Assembly: GCF_900478135.1 (NCBI RefSeq)
Contig: NZ_LS483470.1
Location: 2,999,001 to 3,063,000 of the forward strand
Origin: Leminorella richardii
GTDB lineage: Bacteria; Pseudomonadota; Gammaproteobacteria; Enterobacterales; Enterobacteriaceae
Direction: 5' to 3'
DNA length: 64,000 bases
Of the stretch, positions 25,508 to 34,650 are shown in pieces; the stretch's first letter is position 1, and each line of letters begins with the position of its first letter. A program made the translations under genes and the position numbers. The notes under the pieces were generated by a model, which ran no database searches, was not told where the DNA came from, and was given only the letters and a program-made list of their open reading frames with translations.

Positions 25508-26499
25508 ATGGGACAGCTTGTTAACGGCGTCTGGCAAGACGTTTGGTACGATACCGCATCAACCAAAGGGCGCTTTGAGCGCATGCCTTCCCGGTTTCGC
25601 AACTGGATCACCGCCGACGGGCGCCCTGGCCCCACCGGAGAAGGAGGATTCAAGGCTGAACCCGGCCGCTATCATCTGTATGTTTCCCTCGCCTGCCCCT
25701 GGGCTCACCGAACGCTAATGGTGCGCAAACTCAAAGGGCTAGAGAGCTTTATCGACGTAAGCGTGGTACACCCGCTGATGTTGGAACACGGCTGGACGTT
25801 CGATACCGACTTCCCTGCTGCCACTGGCGATGCCCTGTTTGGCCTATCGTATCTTTATCAACTGTATGTCAAAGCTGCCCCAACTATACCGGACGCGTTA
25901 CTGTGCCAGTGCTGTGGGACAAGCAGACAAACACCATCGTTAACAATGAGTCTTCGGACATCATTCGCATGTTCAACGACGCGTTCAACGGCATCGGCGC
26001 GCAGGAAGGGGATTATTACACAACTGAGCTGCGTGAACAGATCGACGATCTTAACGCGTGGATCTACCCCACTGTTAACAATGGTGTTTATAGAGCCGGA
26101 TTTGCCACTCAGCAAGATGCCTATCTTGAAGCGGTTGAGTCACTGTTTCAGTCACTGGATACGCTGGAAGAAAGGCTTAGCCGCAGTCGCTTTTTAACCG
26201 GCAGTCGGCTGACAGAGGCCGATATTCGGCTGTGGACTACACTGCTGCGCTTTGATCCGGTGTATGTCACCCACTTTAAGTGCGACAAAAAGCGTATCAG
26301 CGACTACCCCAATCTCTATGGCTTTTTACGAGACATCTATCAGATACCGGGTATCGCGGAGACAGTGAGCATTGACCACATTCGTCACCACTATTACCGC
26401 AGCCATAAAACCATTAACCCGACGGGAATTATCTCTATCGGGCCGCAACAAAACCTCAACGAGCCGACGCTTCGCGCTACGCTCGGCGAAAGCCGATAA
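25508..26499 (+). pseudogene. yqjG: glutathionyl-hydroquinone reductase YqjG, frameshifted
   Basis: The two halves of YqjG are in different reading frames. The N-terminal half (25508 to about 25880) reads from MGQLVNGVWQ through the active-site region LACPWAHRT with its catalytic Cys, to SYLYQLYVKAA. The C-terminal part resumes in another frame as NYTGRVTVPVLWDKQT and continues with the glutathione-transferase C domain to 26499. The break is in a run of four C at 25878-25881, where one added base would restore a protein of about 330 residues, the normal length. It is either a true one-base deletion or a sequencing error in a homopolymer. The enzyme reduces glutathionyl-hydroquinones. Confidence 0.88.
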
Positions 26500-26509
26500 G
26501 GAGTCAGCA

Positions 26510-27364
26510 ATGAGTACTGTATTTCGCCGTATTGCCACTGTCCTCCCTGCCATTGCCACACAGGACGGCGCGGGCGTCAGCCTGAAGCGAGCGCTGGGGC
26601 AAAGCGATCGACAGAGAATGGATCCCTATCTGATGATGGATGTCTTTTTCTCTCAGGATCCAAAAGACTATTTGGCCGGCTTTCCCAGCCATCCGCACCG
26701 CGGCTTTGAAACCATTACCTACATGCTCGAAGGCAATATGCTGCATGAAGACCACGTTGGCCATCGCGGCGAATTGAAAACCGGCGGCATCCAGTGGATG
26801 ACTGCGGGTCGGGGCATCATTCATTCAGAGATGCCGCAGCAGGTAGACGGCGCTATGCGCGGCTTTCAAATTTGGCTCAACCTGCCGCGCGATGAAAAGA
26901 TGAAAGCACCTGCCTACCAAAATATCGAGGCCGACGGCCTGCCTAAGATCGCGCTGTCGAAAGGCGGTGAAATCACGCTGATTGCAGGAACCCTCGAGCT
27001 AAATGAAAAGCGCTACCAAAGCCCAGTGCAGGCATCGGTCACACAGCCGCTGATTGCCGATGTTCACCTTGCACCTGATGAGGAAGTTGAACTGCCGATC
27101 CCTGAGGAGCTTAACGCTCTGCTGTTTCTGTTTGAAGGGAACGTTGAAGTGGAAGGCCAGAGCCTGCACTCTGACCAGAGCGCCCTGCTCACTTCTGGTA
27201 GCACTCTGCGCCTGAAAGCAGGGAAAATCGGCGGGCGCGCTATGCTGTTGGCGGGTAAACCGCTCAACGAGCCGGTTGTTCAGTACGGCCCGTTTGTCAT
27301 GAACAGCGTGGAGGAAATTCAGCAGGCGATAGACGACTACAACAGCGGTCGCTTCGCCTATTAA
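26510..27364 (+). CDS. pirin family protein
   Basis: A 284-residue bicupin of the pirin family. The N-terminal cupin carries the metal motif FPSHPHRGFETITYMLEG and the downstream RGIIHSEMPQ segment; the second cupin is degenerate, as usual for pirins. Bacterial pirins are metal-binding proteins, some of them quercetinases. ATG at 26510 is chosen because AAGGAG stands eight bases upstream, and this start falls after the yqjG stop. It occupies the place of yhaK in E. coli but is not closely similar to it. The function is not known beyond the family. Confidence 0.85.
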   Translation: MSTVFRRIATVLPAIATQDGAGVSLKRALGQSDRQRMDPYLMMDVFFSQDPKDYLAGFPSHPHRGFETITYMLEGNMLHEDHVGHRGELKTGGIQWMTAGRGIIHSEMPQQVDGAMRGFQIWLNLPRDEKMKAPAYQNIEADGLPKIALSKGGEITLIAGTLELNEKRYQSPVQASVTQPLIADVHLAPDEEVELPIPEELNALLFLFEGNVEVEGQSLHSDQSALLTSGSTLRLKAGKIGGRAMLLAGKPLNEPVVQYGPFVMNSVEEIQQAIDDYNSGRFAY

Positions 27365-27374
27365 ACGTATAGCA

Positions 27375-27410
27375 GGCGGCTTTCAGCATCAGGCCGCCCG
27401 TGTTTATCCC
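27375..27410. terminator. hairpin between the convergent pirin and EamA genes
   Basis: GGCGGC (27375-27380) pairs with GCCGCC (27393-27398), which lies between the two stop codons and is followed by a T-containing stretch on both sides. It is a modest terminator candidate. Confidence 0.4.
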
Positions 27411-28255
27411 TTTTGGCGGCTCGACCAGGCAACGGCCAGAATAATCAGCGCGCCGCCAATAATCGTTCGCAGCGTCGGCTGCTCGTGAAACAGCGGCCAG
27501 GCCACGGCAATGGCATACACGGGTTCCAACGCAATAATCATCGCCGACGTTCGGGCATTAATCACCCTAAGCGCGTTGATAAACAGACTATAGGACAACC
27601 CAGTGCACAGCAGCCCCAGACAGGCAATCCACACCCAGTCCAGAATAGGTACCGAAGACACATCCCCGACGGCAAACGGCAGTAAGCACAGCATTACAGA
27701 CAGACTTTCCCACCAGTTGACCTGTACCCCCGACAGCGTCGCCGCCACCTTACGATTACCAAGGGTTAACATAGCGTAGGTTAGGCCTGAAACAATCCCC
27801 CAGAGCAGCCCCTGAGTAGCGCTCGCCGTAAAGTCGACCTCTGGCGTCACTAAAATCAGCCCCAAAGACACCAGCGCGATCAGCACGTACTCTGTACCCA
27901 TCAGCCGTTCACGAAACATCAGGCTTTCAAACAGCGCGACAAAGGCGGGAAACGCAGCAAAGCCGAGCGTAGCCACCGCCACTCCGCCCACTTTAATGCC
28001 GATAAAAAAGGTAACCCAGTGCGCTACCAGCAAAGTGCCCAGCGCCAGCAGGCAGGCAATCTGCTTCACGCTTAAGCCTTTCCAGGGAGCTCGGCTGTCC
28101 TTCAGCAGCATGGCAGACAGTGCCATCAGGCCGAATGCCGCCCGACCAAACACCAGTACGGCTACTCCGCTAATAATCAGCTTGCCAAAAATGCCCGACA
28201 GGCCAAACAGCACTGCCGCAATGTGCATTTGCAGCAGCGCGCTACGACGCGTCAT
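27404..28255 (-). CDS. DMT superfamily (EamA) exporter
   Basis: A 283-residue ten-helix membrane protein with two EamA repeats. It starts MTRRSALLQMHIAAVLFGLSGIFGKL and ends with basic residues SSRQKG. Members export amino acids or small metabolites; the substrate is unknown. It is convergent with the pirin gene and lies 29 bases downstream of the yhaJ-like gene in the same direction, so it is probably cotranscribed with that regulator. Confidence 0.8.
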   Translation of the reverse strand: MTRRSALLQMHIAAVLFGLSGIFGKLIISGVAVLVFGRAAFGLMALSAMLLKDSRAPWKGLSVKQIACLLALGTLLVAHWVTFFIGIKVGGVAVATLGFAAFPAFVALFESLMFRERLMGTEYVLIALVSLGLILVTPEVDFTASATQGLLWGIVSGLTYAMLTLGNRKVAATLSGVQVNWWESLSVMLCLLPFAVGDVSSVPILDWVWIACLGLLCTGLSYSLFINALRVINARTSAMIIALEPVYAIAVAWPLFHEQPTLRTIIGGALIILAVAWSSRQKG

Positions 28256-28284
28256 GCGTTATTTTCCTTAACATACAGAAGAGG

Positions 28285-29196
28285 TTAGTCAGCTTTAGGC
28301 TTCGGCTCAACCAGCAGCTTAGGGATCTCCCGCAGCAGCCAGGCTTTCGCTTTACCGATCTGATCCCGTCGCCAGGCCATCACGATGTCAACGCGGCTAC
28401 CGGGATCGTCACCAATCACCTTCAGCCTTCCGGCATCCAGATCGGGCTGAGCGATGTCTATCGGCAGGGTCGCAATCCCCAGTCCGGCCAGCAGAGCGCA
28501 GTGTTTATCTTCCATAGAGCTGACCGTCAGCCGGTGCTGTTTTTCCAGCAGCTTAACGGTAACCAGAGGGCGTTCTTTAGCCGTATCGGCGATGGCAATC
28601 CCGCGATACTTCAGGCGAGTGGCTTCATCCAGCGGTGAGGCCTCTTGGTGAATGGGGTGATCCGGCGCCGCCACGTAGTAGCTCATCAGTGAATACAGCG
28701 GTGACGTATTGATTTCTGACGATGGGCGCATGTGGTCTGAGGGACCGATAACGATATCGGCTCTACCCTGTTCCAGTCGCTCCCAGGCCCCCGCCAGCAC
28801 TTCCGTCATGATGCTTATCTGGGTATCGGACTTTTCCGCCAGCCGATCAACCAGAGGAAACAGCCGCTTGGCCGGCACCAGGGTTTCTGCAACTATGTTG
28901 ATGTGAGTTTCCCAACCGCGAGACAGCGCCATGGCGTCTGTTGTCAGCTTGTCCGCCGCCTCAAGAAGAATCCGCCCTCTATCCAGCAGCAAACGGCCAA
29001 CGGGAGTGAACTTGGTGCGATGCCCTGAGCGATCGAACAGCAGCACGTCCATCTCTTCTTCCAGCTTCTGCATGGTATAGCTCAGCGCCGAGGGCACTCT
29101 TCCCAGCTCTTCTGCCGCGGCAGCAAAGCTCCGGCGGCGCTCGATGGCGTCCATCACTCTTAACGCTTCAAGCGTCAGCGCTTTGTCTTTATTCAT
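28285..29196 (-). CDS. yhaJ: LysR-family transcriptional regulator YhaJ
   Basis: A 303-residue LysR-type regulator. The N-terminal winged helix (about residues 7-65, ALTLEALRVMDAIERR, RVPSALSYTMQKLEEEMDVLLFDRSG) is nearly that of E. coli YhaJ, and the C-terminal effector domain is similarly close (EVLAGAWERLEQGRADIVI). In E. coli YhaJ activates yqjF and other genes in response to dinitrotoluene breakdown products. The yqjF orthologue at 25048 has a palindrome in its promoter. It is upstream of an EamA exporter gene. Confidence 0.9.
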   Translation of the reverse strand: MNKDKALTLEALRVMDAIERRRSFAAAAEELGRVPSALSYTMQKLEEEMDVLLFDRSGHRTKFTPVGRLLLDRGRILLEAADKLTTDAMALSRGWETHINIVAETLVPAKRLFPLVDRLAEKSDTQISIMTEVLAGAWERLEQGRADIVIGPSDHMRPSSEINTSPLYSLMSYYVAAPDHPIHQEASPLDEATRLKYRGIAIADTAKERPLVTVKLLEKQHRLTVSSMEDKHCALLAGLGIATLPIDIAQPDLDAGRLKVIGDDPGSRVDIVMAWRRDQIGKAKAWLLREIPKLLVEPKPKAD

Positions 29197-29353
29197 CGCA
29201 TTTCGTCAAACGGTTGGTTAATAAGAAAACATCAGACTAACGTGTAGGTCGTCGGGCGTCCAGTCGCATCAAATAAAATATGGCGTTAAAGGCGTCTTAA
29301 TCCCGCTATTTTTTATCGTTCAAGAAATATTATTCTTTCACCTAAAAAGCCGT

Positions 29354-29382
29354 TTGACACATTGCCCGCTCTTCGATAATTT
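29354..29382 (+). promoter_or_regulatory. sigma-70 type promoter of the zinc-ribbon gene
   Basis: TTGACA (29354-29359), a 17-base spacer and TAATTT (29377-29382) form a near-consensus promoter about 55 bases upstream of the start at 29438. Confidence 0.7.
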
Positions 29383-29437
29383 TCCGAGCGGCTAACGCAG
29401 TAGGTTTAGGTTTAACAATAAAAAACAGGGATGACAT

Positions 29438-29923
29438 ATGATTATTTGGGGCAGTAAGTCTAGGGAAAAAGTTGAGTCACAGGGAGAGTTCCACTGTCCA
29501 AACTGTGACGGAGAAAAAAGAAACTACAGTCAAATCAAAGTATCCAGCTACTTCACGCTCTACTTCATTCCTCTTTTTCCAACGGAAACGCTGGGCAGGT
29601 ACATTAAGTGCCAGACATGCGATTCTAACTATAACGAAGACGTTCTGGAGTACGTTCCGCCAACCGCGCGGGAAAAGCTGCAGTATGAAATCTATCAGGA
29701 TCTGATTTCAGGCATGCCGACCCAGATGATTATACGCAAGCTTCGCAATCAAGACTGGACAGAGCAGGAAGCGGAAGAGATTGTCTATTCCGTAACCGAC
29801 ATGAATCACAGGGTTTGCCCAAACTGCAACTTTAACTTCCACGAGCAGGTAGACAGCTGCTCCAGCTGCGGCGTTGACTTACCTGAAGCACAGGTTGAGC
29901 ACCCTAGAGAAGTCATTCTCTGA
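29438..29923 (+). CDS. zinc-ribbon domain protein
   Basis: A 161-residue soluble protein with several Cys-x-x-Cys pairs: CPNCDGE (about 20), CQTCDS (about 60), CPNCNFNFHEQ (about 128) and CSSCGVDL (about 143). The pairs fit two zinc-ribbon folds flanking a helical middle segment with a PPTAREKLQYEIYQDL stretch and a short-C-terminal-domain-like helix (MPTQMIIRKLRNQDWTEQEA). The function is not known. The start has a good promoter, and the stop is followed by a hairpin. Confidence 0.7.
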   Translation: MIIWGSKSREKVESQGEFHCPNCDGEKRNYSQIKVSSYFTLYFIPLFPTETLGRYIKCQTCDSNYNEDVLEYVPPTAREKLQYEIYQDLISGMPTQMIIRKLRNQDWTEQEAEEIVYSVTDMNHRVCPNCNFNFHEQVDSCSSCGVDLPEAQVEHPREVIL

Positions 29924-29937
29924 TTAAAGCAGTCTCA

Positions 29938-29966
29938 CGCTTTCTCCTTTATTCAGGGAGAAAGCG
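29938..29966 (+). terminator. hairpin after the zinc-ribbon gene
   Basis: CGCTTTCTCC (29938-29947) pairs with GGAGAAAGCG (29957-29966). There is no T run behind it, so it may be a weak terminator. Confidence 0.4.
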
Positions 29967-30387
29967 CCATACTGATAAGCAGCAAAAAACCTTATTCAAT
30001 AAAACGCGTTAGCTACCATAAGGGTAAATTTACACGCTGCACGACGACAGCCATTGGCCTAGTCGGTACTTATTTCATGCTAAAAAATATAGCACGTTAT
30101 GTTAACGGGTAATTATGAACCGCGTGGAGATTCAGGTAAGATCGTTTACGCCGCGCACAGCAGGAATCACGTATCCACCCCGTTAGTGAAAGCGTCAGCT
30201 TCTCTCCGCGTTACACAATACGTTTTTGGGCAATCTGTCTATTGGCCTAACTTCAGGCTAATATTCTGTTATGCAGTGGAACACATTTACTTCCTCGTTT
30301 AGCCGGTATTTATCCGGCTTGAACGGATCGCGGCGCTGCCGCTGACAACGCAAATCGCGTCGACTAAAACATAGCAATATTTGAAAT
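29967..30387. other. gene-free stretch before the HlyD gene
   Basis: About 420 bases with no believable gene; short reading frames here lack ribosome-binding sites. It must hold the promoter of the HlyD-permease operon, but no clear -35/-10 pair stands out. Confidence 0.4.
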
Positions 30388-31359
30388 ATGAAGAAGCAAT
30401 CCATCATCACGCTGCTGTTTATTATTACCGTCGTTGCGCTGGCCATTTTGTTCCGCGCGCATAACCAGTATGTGCTTTTACAGGGTGAGGTCGATGCGCC
30501 GGAAGTTCTGGTGACTTCAAAAGCCAAGGGGCGCGTTATTGAGCGCTACTTTGAACGCGGTGACGACGTGAAGGCAGGCCAACTGCTCATGAAGCTGGAC
30601 AGCCCCGAACTGGACGCACAGGTTAAATCACTGGAAGCCGCACGCGATCAGGCTAAGGCACGGCTGGACGAGTCCCTGCACGGCACTCGAGAAGAGAGTA
30701 TTCGCAATCTAGAGGCTTCACTGGCACAGGCTCAGGCAGTCTATAAAAATGCCGAAAAAGACTATTTGAGAAACCGCAGCATCGCCGCTCAGGGCTACGT
30801 ATCCGCGACAATGCTGGATGCCTCATTGAAGGCTCGCGATACGGCACAGCATCAGGTCAACGCAGCAAAAGCCCTGCTGGATCAGGCCGTACACGGCGAT
30901 CGCTCTGAACAGAAAGACGCCTTTGTCGCCGCGCTGCATCAGGCGGAAGAAAATCTGACACAGATAAAAATTCAACAGGAAGACCTGCTGGTTAAAGCCC
31001 CTGTTGACGGTGAAATCGGCACCATTCCCGCCGAACTGGGAGAGCTGCTCAACGCCGCTAGCCCTCTAACAACAATTATCCGCCTGCCGGACGCCTACTT
31101 TGTCTATAACCTTCGCGAAGACGTGCTGGCTCACGTACGCAAAGGGGATAAAGTCATGCTACAGGTACCGGCACTCAACAACCTTCAGGTTGAAGCAGAA
31201 GTTCGGTTTATTTCCCCCATGGGCGACTTTGCTACCAAGAGAGCGACACGGGCAACCGGCGACTTCGACCTGAAAACCTTTGAAGTGCGTCTCTACCCTT
31301 CTAAATCCATCGACGGGCTGCGTCCCGGTATGAGCGCTCTATGGAAATGGGAAGACTAA
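30388..31359 (+). CDS. HlyD-family periplasmic adaptor (membrane fusion protein)
   Basis: A 323-residue protein anchored by one N-terminal membrane segment (about residues 4-24). Next come the lipoyl half-motif (TSKAKGRVIERYFERGDDVKAGQLLMKLDSPEL), a long coiled coil (about 75-205) and a closing lipoyl and beta-barrel portion (LVKAPVDGEIGTI). This is the adaptor of efflux or secretion machines. Its stop overlaps the start of the first permease gene by 19 bases, so three genes form one operon. The closest layout is YhiI-RbbA-YhhJ, but the ATPase gene is absent here. Confidence 0.85.
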   Translation: MKKQSIITLLFIITVVALAILFRAHNQYVLLQGEVDAPEVLVTSKAKGRVIERYFERGDDVKAGQLLMKLDSPELDAQVKSLEAARDQAKARLDESLHGTREESIRNLEASLAQAQAVYKNAEKDYLRNRSIAAQGYVSATMLDASLKARDTAQHQVNAAKALLDQAVHGDRSEQKDAFVAALHQAEENLTQIKIQQEDLLVKAPVDGEIGTIPAELGELLNAASPLTTIIRLPDAYFVYNLREDVLAHVRKGDKVMLQVPALNNLQVEAEVRFISPMGDFATKRATRATGDFDLKTFEVRLYPSKSIDGLRPGMSALWKWED

Positions 31360-32492
31360 AAGCAGGCTGGCGCTGCTTTAACCGCTCGTTTAACGTGGAG
31401 GCGCTAGCCGCCTCCCGCAGCATTGTTGTGCACTGGCTAACGTGGATTTTCCCGCTGCTGCTGTTCACCATTATCTGCGCCAACTTTTCAGCGGGTACCA
31501 TGCTAGAGCTGCCGGTTGCTGCGGTAGATAACGACCACTCGACACTGTCGCGTAAAATTATCCGCGGGCTGGATGCAGGCTCTCACGCTCAGGTCTATCA
31601 GTACGACGATGGACTGGAACCCGCCCTAGTCGCTCTGCGCTCGGCGGAAGTCTACGCCCTGCTCTACATTCCCCACAATTTCGAAGCCGACGTGCTGGCC
31701 GGGCGGCAGCCTAGCCCGGTGCTTTACTATAACGGCCTGTTTTACGGCGCAGGGCTCTATTCCACGCAGGACTTTCCCGGCCTGACTTCAGAATTAAACC
31801 AGCTTTATTCGACTATCGTAGCGACGGCTATCGGCCATCCGCTTCCTCCTCTGGCGCAGGTGAGCCTGTCTTATGAAAGTCTGTTTAACGCCAGCGGCAA
31901 CTTTATCTACTATCAGCTGTTTGCCGCCACTGTGCACATTCTCCAGCTGTTTGTCGTCACCTGTACTATCTACGTGCTTAGTCGTCGTAAAATTCTGCTC
32001 AACGCTCGGCCATTTGGTCTGGCTCTGCTTGGCAAGCTGGCGCCATACACTATTGGCTATACGATCCTGCTGCTGGTAGAAATTGCCATTATGGTGTTCT
32101 ACTCCGGCGCGCGTATTAACGGCAACCCGCTGTTTATGCTGGCAATTGGCTTTTTCTACATTATGGCCGCCCAGAGCATTGGCCTACTGCTGTTCACCTT
32201 TACCAAAGATATTATTAGCGCCTATACCCTGATTGGCCTTTTGGTAGGGATAGCCATGACTTACTCAGGCACCGCCGTTCCCGAGCTTTCCATGCCGCTG
32301 ATTGCCCAGATTATCGCCAATATTGAACCGCTGACCCACGCGCTCTACGCGCTGTTTGACGTGTTCCTACGTGGGTTTCCGGCGTCGTCGCTGTTTTACG
32401 TCTGCGGCCTGCTGTTCATTTACCCGCTGATTACCGCCCTTCTGGTGCGTAAACGCTTGCCAAAGCGCCTGTTGGGGAGTGACATTCGCTGA
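31341..32492 (+). CDS. ABC-2 type permease subunit 1
   Basis: A 383-residue membrane protein. An N-terminal segment (about 32-52) is followed by a large extracytoplasmic domain (about 53-190), then five or six hydrophobic segments in the C-terminal half: the ABC-2 membrane family architecture (YhhJ-like). The VAAVDNDHSTLSRKIIRGLDA motif at the start of the outer domain is typical. It overlaps the HlyD gene and abuts the second permease by one base. No ATP-binding subunit is encoded next to it. It would form a heterodimer with its neighbour, by inference. Confidence 0.8.
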   Translation: MEMGRLKAGWRCFNRSFNVEALAASRSIVVHWLTWIFPLLLFTIICANFSAGTMLELPVAAVDNDHSTLSRKIIRGLDAGSHAQVYQYDDGLEPALVALRSAEVYALLYIPHNFEADVLAGRQPSPVLYYNGLFYGAGLYSTQDFPGLTSELNQLYSTIVATAIGHPLPPLAQVSLSYESLFNASGNFIYYQLFAATVHILQLFVVTCTIYVLSRRKILLNARPFGLALLGKLAPYTIGYTILLLVEIAIMVFYSGARINGNPLFMLAIGFFYIMAAQSIGLLLFTFTKDIISAYTLIGLLVGIAMTYSGTAVPELSMPLIAQIIANIEPLTHALYALFDVFLRGFPASSLFYVCGLLFIYPLITALLVRKRLPKRLLGSDIR

Positions 32493-33643
32493 TGATAAAA
32501 GCCTACTTTCGCGGTTTCATGATGATCCTGACGCGTCTGCTGGAAAAGCCAATGTGGCTTATCCTGATCTGTTCGCTGTGCGTCATGAGTCTCGCCTACG
32601 CCAATAAAACCGTCTGGGATCTGCCCGTAGCCGTCGTGGATTTAGACCACAGCTCCGCCAGCAGGATGGTCACCCGCAGCCTTGACGCCAGCGCTAAAAT
32701 CGCCGTGATAGGCTATAGCGATATTGAAAGCGCCAAGCTGGATCTAATAAACCGCAGGCTGTTTGCCGTTATCGTACTGCCGCACAATATGGAAAAGCGC
32801 ATTCTGCACGGTGAGAATGTCACCATTCCCGCCTATGGTGATGCCACCAGCAGGCTGGCAAATGGTCAGATAGAGCGCGACGTAGTGGCGGCCTACCGCA
32901 CGATGACAACCGCCTACAATCAGGAAATCCTGATGAATAACGGCTTTACGCCGCTGCAAATAGACCGCATCCTTTCGCCGATTAAAGCGCAAACTATCGA
33001 CCTGTTTAACCCCGGCGTCAGTTTTGCCGCCATTACTTTCCCCGGCCTGATGGTGATGCTGCTACAGCACTCCCTGCTGATTGCCGGCACCCGCACCAGC
33101 ATCGTGCTGCACACGCTACCGCAGGGTAAGCCGCCGCTACCGGTCTACCTTGGATGCCTGTCAGCACTGATCCCGATTTGGATGTTTTTATCCATCGTGC
33201 TGTTTGTCGTCTGGCCGATGATTCTGGGGTATCGACAGACGGCTCCCATTCCAGAACTATTGCTGCTGACGTTCCCCTTCCTGCTTGCCACGCTCGGCTT
33301 AGCCAAGCTGATTACCGAATGCCTGCGCAACGTCGAGCTGGTTTACCTAACTCTGGCTCTGGTCACAACGCCAGTGTTTTATATTTCAGGCACTATCTGG
33401 CCGCTGCAGTCGATGCCAAAATGGGTGTGGTTTATTACCCATCTGCTTCCCTCCACTTGGGCAACCAAGATGATCGCCAGCGTCAACCAGATGGGGCTTT
33501 CTATGAGTGAAGTAGGCTTTGAGGTCGTTATGCTGCTAGTGCTCGGCGTGGTCTACGCTACGCTAGGGTGGTTTGTCGGTGCCTTAAGAGACGGGCGCTT
33601 GAGAATGAGCCTAAGAAGGCGCGGCAGAGTCCACCGCACCTGA
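32492..33643 (+). CDS. ABC-2 type permease subunit 2
   Basis: A 383-residue paralogue of the preceding permease, with the same topology and the motif VAVVDLDHSSASRMVTRSLDASAK. Its ATG overlaps the TGA of the first permease by one base, and GGGGAG lies upstream, so the two are made in step. Like its neighbour it lacks a cognate ATPase in the operon. The C terminus is strongly basic (RLRMSLRRRGRVHRT). Transport substrate unknown. Confidence 0.8.
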   Translation: MIKAYFRGFMMILTRLLEKPMWLILICSLCVMSLAYANKTVWDLPVAVVDLDHSSASRMVTRSLDASAKIAVIGYSDIESAKLDLINRRLFAVIVLPHNMEKRILHGENVTIPAYGDATSRLANGQIERDVVAAYRTMTTAYNQEILMNNGFTPLQIDRILSPIKAQTIDLFNPGVSFAAITFPGLMVMLLQHSLLIAGTRTSIVLHTLPQGKPPLPVYLGCLSALIPIWMFLSIVLFVVWPMILGYRQTAPIPELLLLTFPFLLATLGLAKLITECLRNVELVYLTLALVTTPVFYISGTIWPLQSMPKWVWFITHLLPSTWATKMIASVNQMGLSMSEVGFEVVMLLVLGVVYATLGWFVGALRDGRLRMSLRRRGRVHRT

Positions 33644-33697
33644 GAAAGTAAAGCACACAGCGCCTGCCACCAGAAATACAGCGGCACAGCACAAGGG

Positions 33698-34507
33698 CTA
33701 CGGTTTCGGTGAATACGCTTCTGCGGCCTTCTTCAACAGCGGTATTGAAGCCTTTAGGATCGGCGCACTGTTTCCTTCCAGCGTATACACTTCCGCACTG
33801 CCTGAGTCAGGCGTGCGGAAGTCCACTTTTATCACCGACGTTTCTTTCAGCTGACCGACAAAGTCCGCAGCGAGTTCGCCGTCGATATAGGGCTGTTCAT
33901 TCACCGAAGCCAAATTTTTACCGTCAATCACAACTCGGGTTATCCTGTCTGTGGCCTTTTTCCCCATGCTGATCAGGTAGCCCGCAGGAACGTTTTCTGG
34001 CAATTGCCCAGCCAGATACTGCAAATAGAACCGATCCCCTTTGACGTAGCACGCCTGACCCACATCCCTTGACTCGCAGGAGAAATCCCAGCCCAGCTCA
34101 CCGCCCACAAAGCCGACAACCGCGCCGCCAGTGTGATTCACTCGGTACTCCACGCCATCGATCGTCCCTTCTTCCCACGCCACGACGTTTGCTACGCCCT
34201 CATTGTGGTAGTCAGGATACAGGTTGCACTTTATTTTCCCCCCAGGAAGCAGCGGGCGTTGCGAGAAGGGTAGCGAATTAAACTGAATTTTGTACTGCTT
34301 AATGTCTCCGATCCCTTTATGTAGCATAAAGTCGTTGCAGCCCAGCGCCTTGATGCTGTCCTGAGTAAACAGCCACGCAGTCTCTGCTGGAGGCAGATCT
34401 CGGGACTTAGCGGGAGCAAACTGTTCATAGGCCATTGCGCCAGAAGAAAGACAGAGCGACAGCAGCGCCGCCGCCGAAAAAAGCATGTTTGTGCCAGAGC
34501 CATTCAT
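33698..34507 (-). CDS. exported hypothetical protein
   Basis: A 269-residue protein with a Sec signal peptide (about 1-26, ending SSGAMAYEQ). The mature part contains several Cys residues (GCNDF, IKCNLY, FSCES, QACYVKG), suggesting disulphides in the periplasm. A second Met at residue 8 could be the true start. I do not recognise the family. It is convergent with the permease operon and transcribed in its own unit, ahead of the TRAP genes only on the map; a terminator separates them. Confidence 0.6.
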   Translation of the reverse strand: MNGSGTNMLFSAAALLSLCLSSGAMAYEQFAPAKSRDLPPAETAWLFTQDSIKALGCNDFMLHKGIGDIKQYKIQFNSLPFSQRPLLPGGKIKCNLYPDYHNEGVANVVAWEEGTIDGVEYRVNHTGGAVVGFVGGELGWDFSCESRDVGQACYVKGDRFYLQYLAGQLPENVPAGYLISMGKKATDRITRVVIDGKNLASVNEQPYIDGELAADFVGQLKETSVIKVDFRTPDSGSAEVYTLEGNSAPILKASIPLLKKAAEAYSPKP

Positions 34508-34604
34508 TTTCTATTTATTCCATGTGGCCAGAGGGATGAACATTATAGCCGCCGCCAGATGTCAGAAACATGATGTAACAATCACCTATGAACAAAAATG
34601 GCAT

Positions 34605-34629
34605 AAAAAACGGGCGCCAAAGGCGCCCG
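34605..34629 (-). terminator. intrinsic terminator of the TRAP operon
   Basis: CGGGCGCC (34611-34618) pairs with GGCGCCCG (34622-34629). On the minus strand this is followed by TTTTTT, directly after the dctM stop. Confidence 0.88.
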
Positions 34630-34650
34630 ATGTAACTTCAAGAATAGCCC

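Noticed and set aside
30099..30302. A 67-residue reading frame in the gap before the HlyD gene
   Set aside because: No ribosome-binding site, no recognisable motif and odd amino-acid composition; treated as non-coding.
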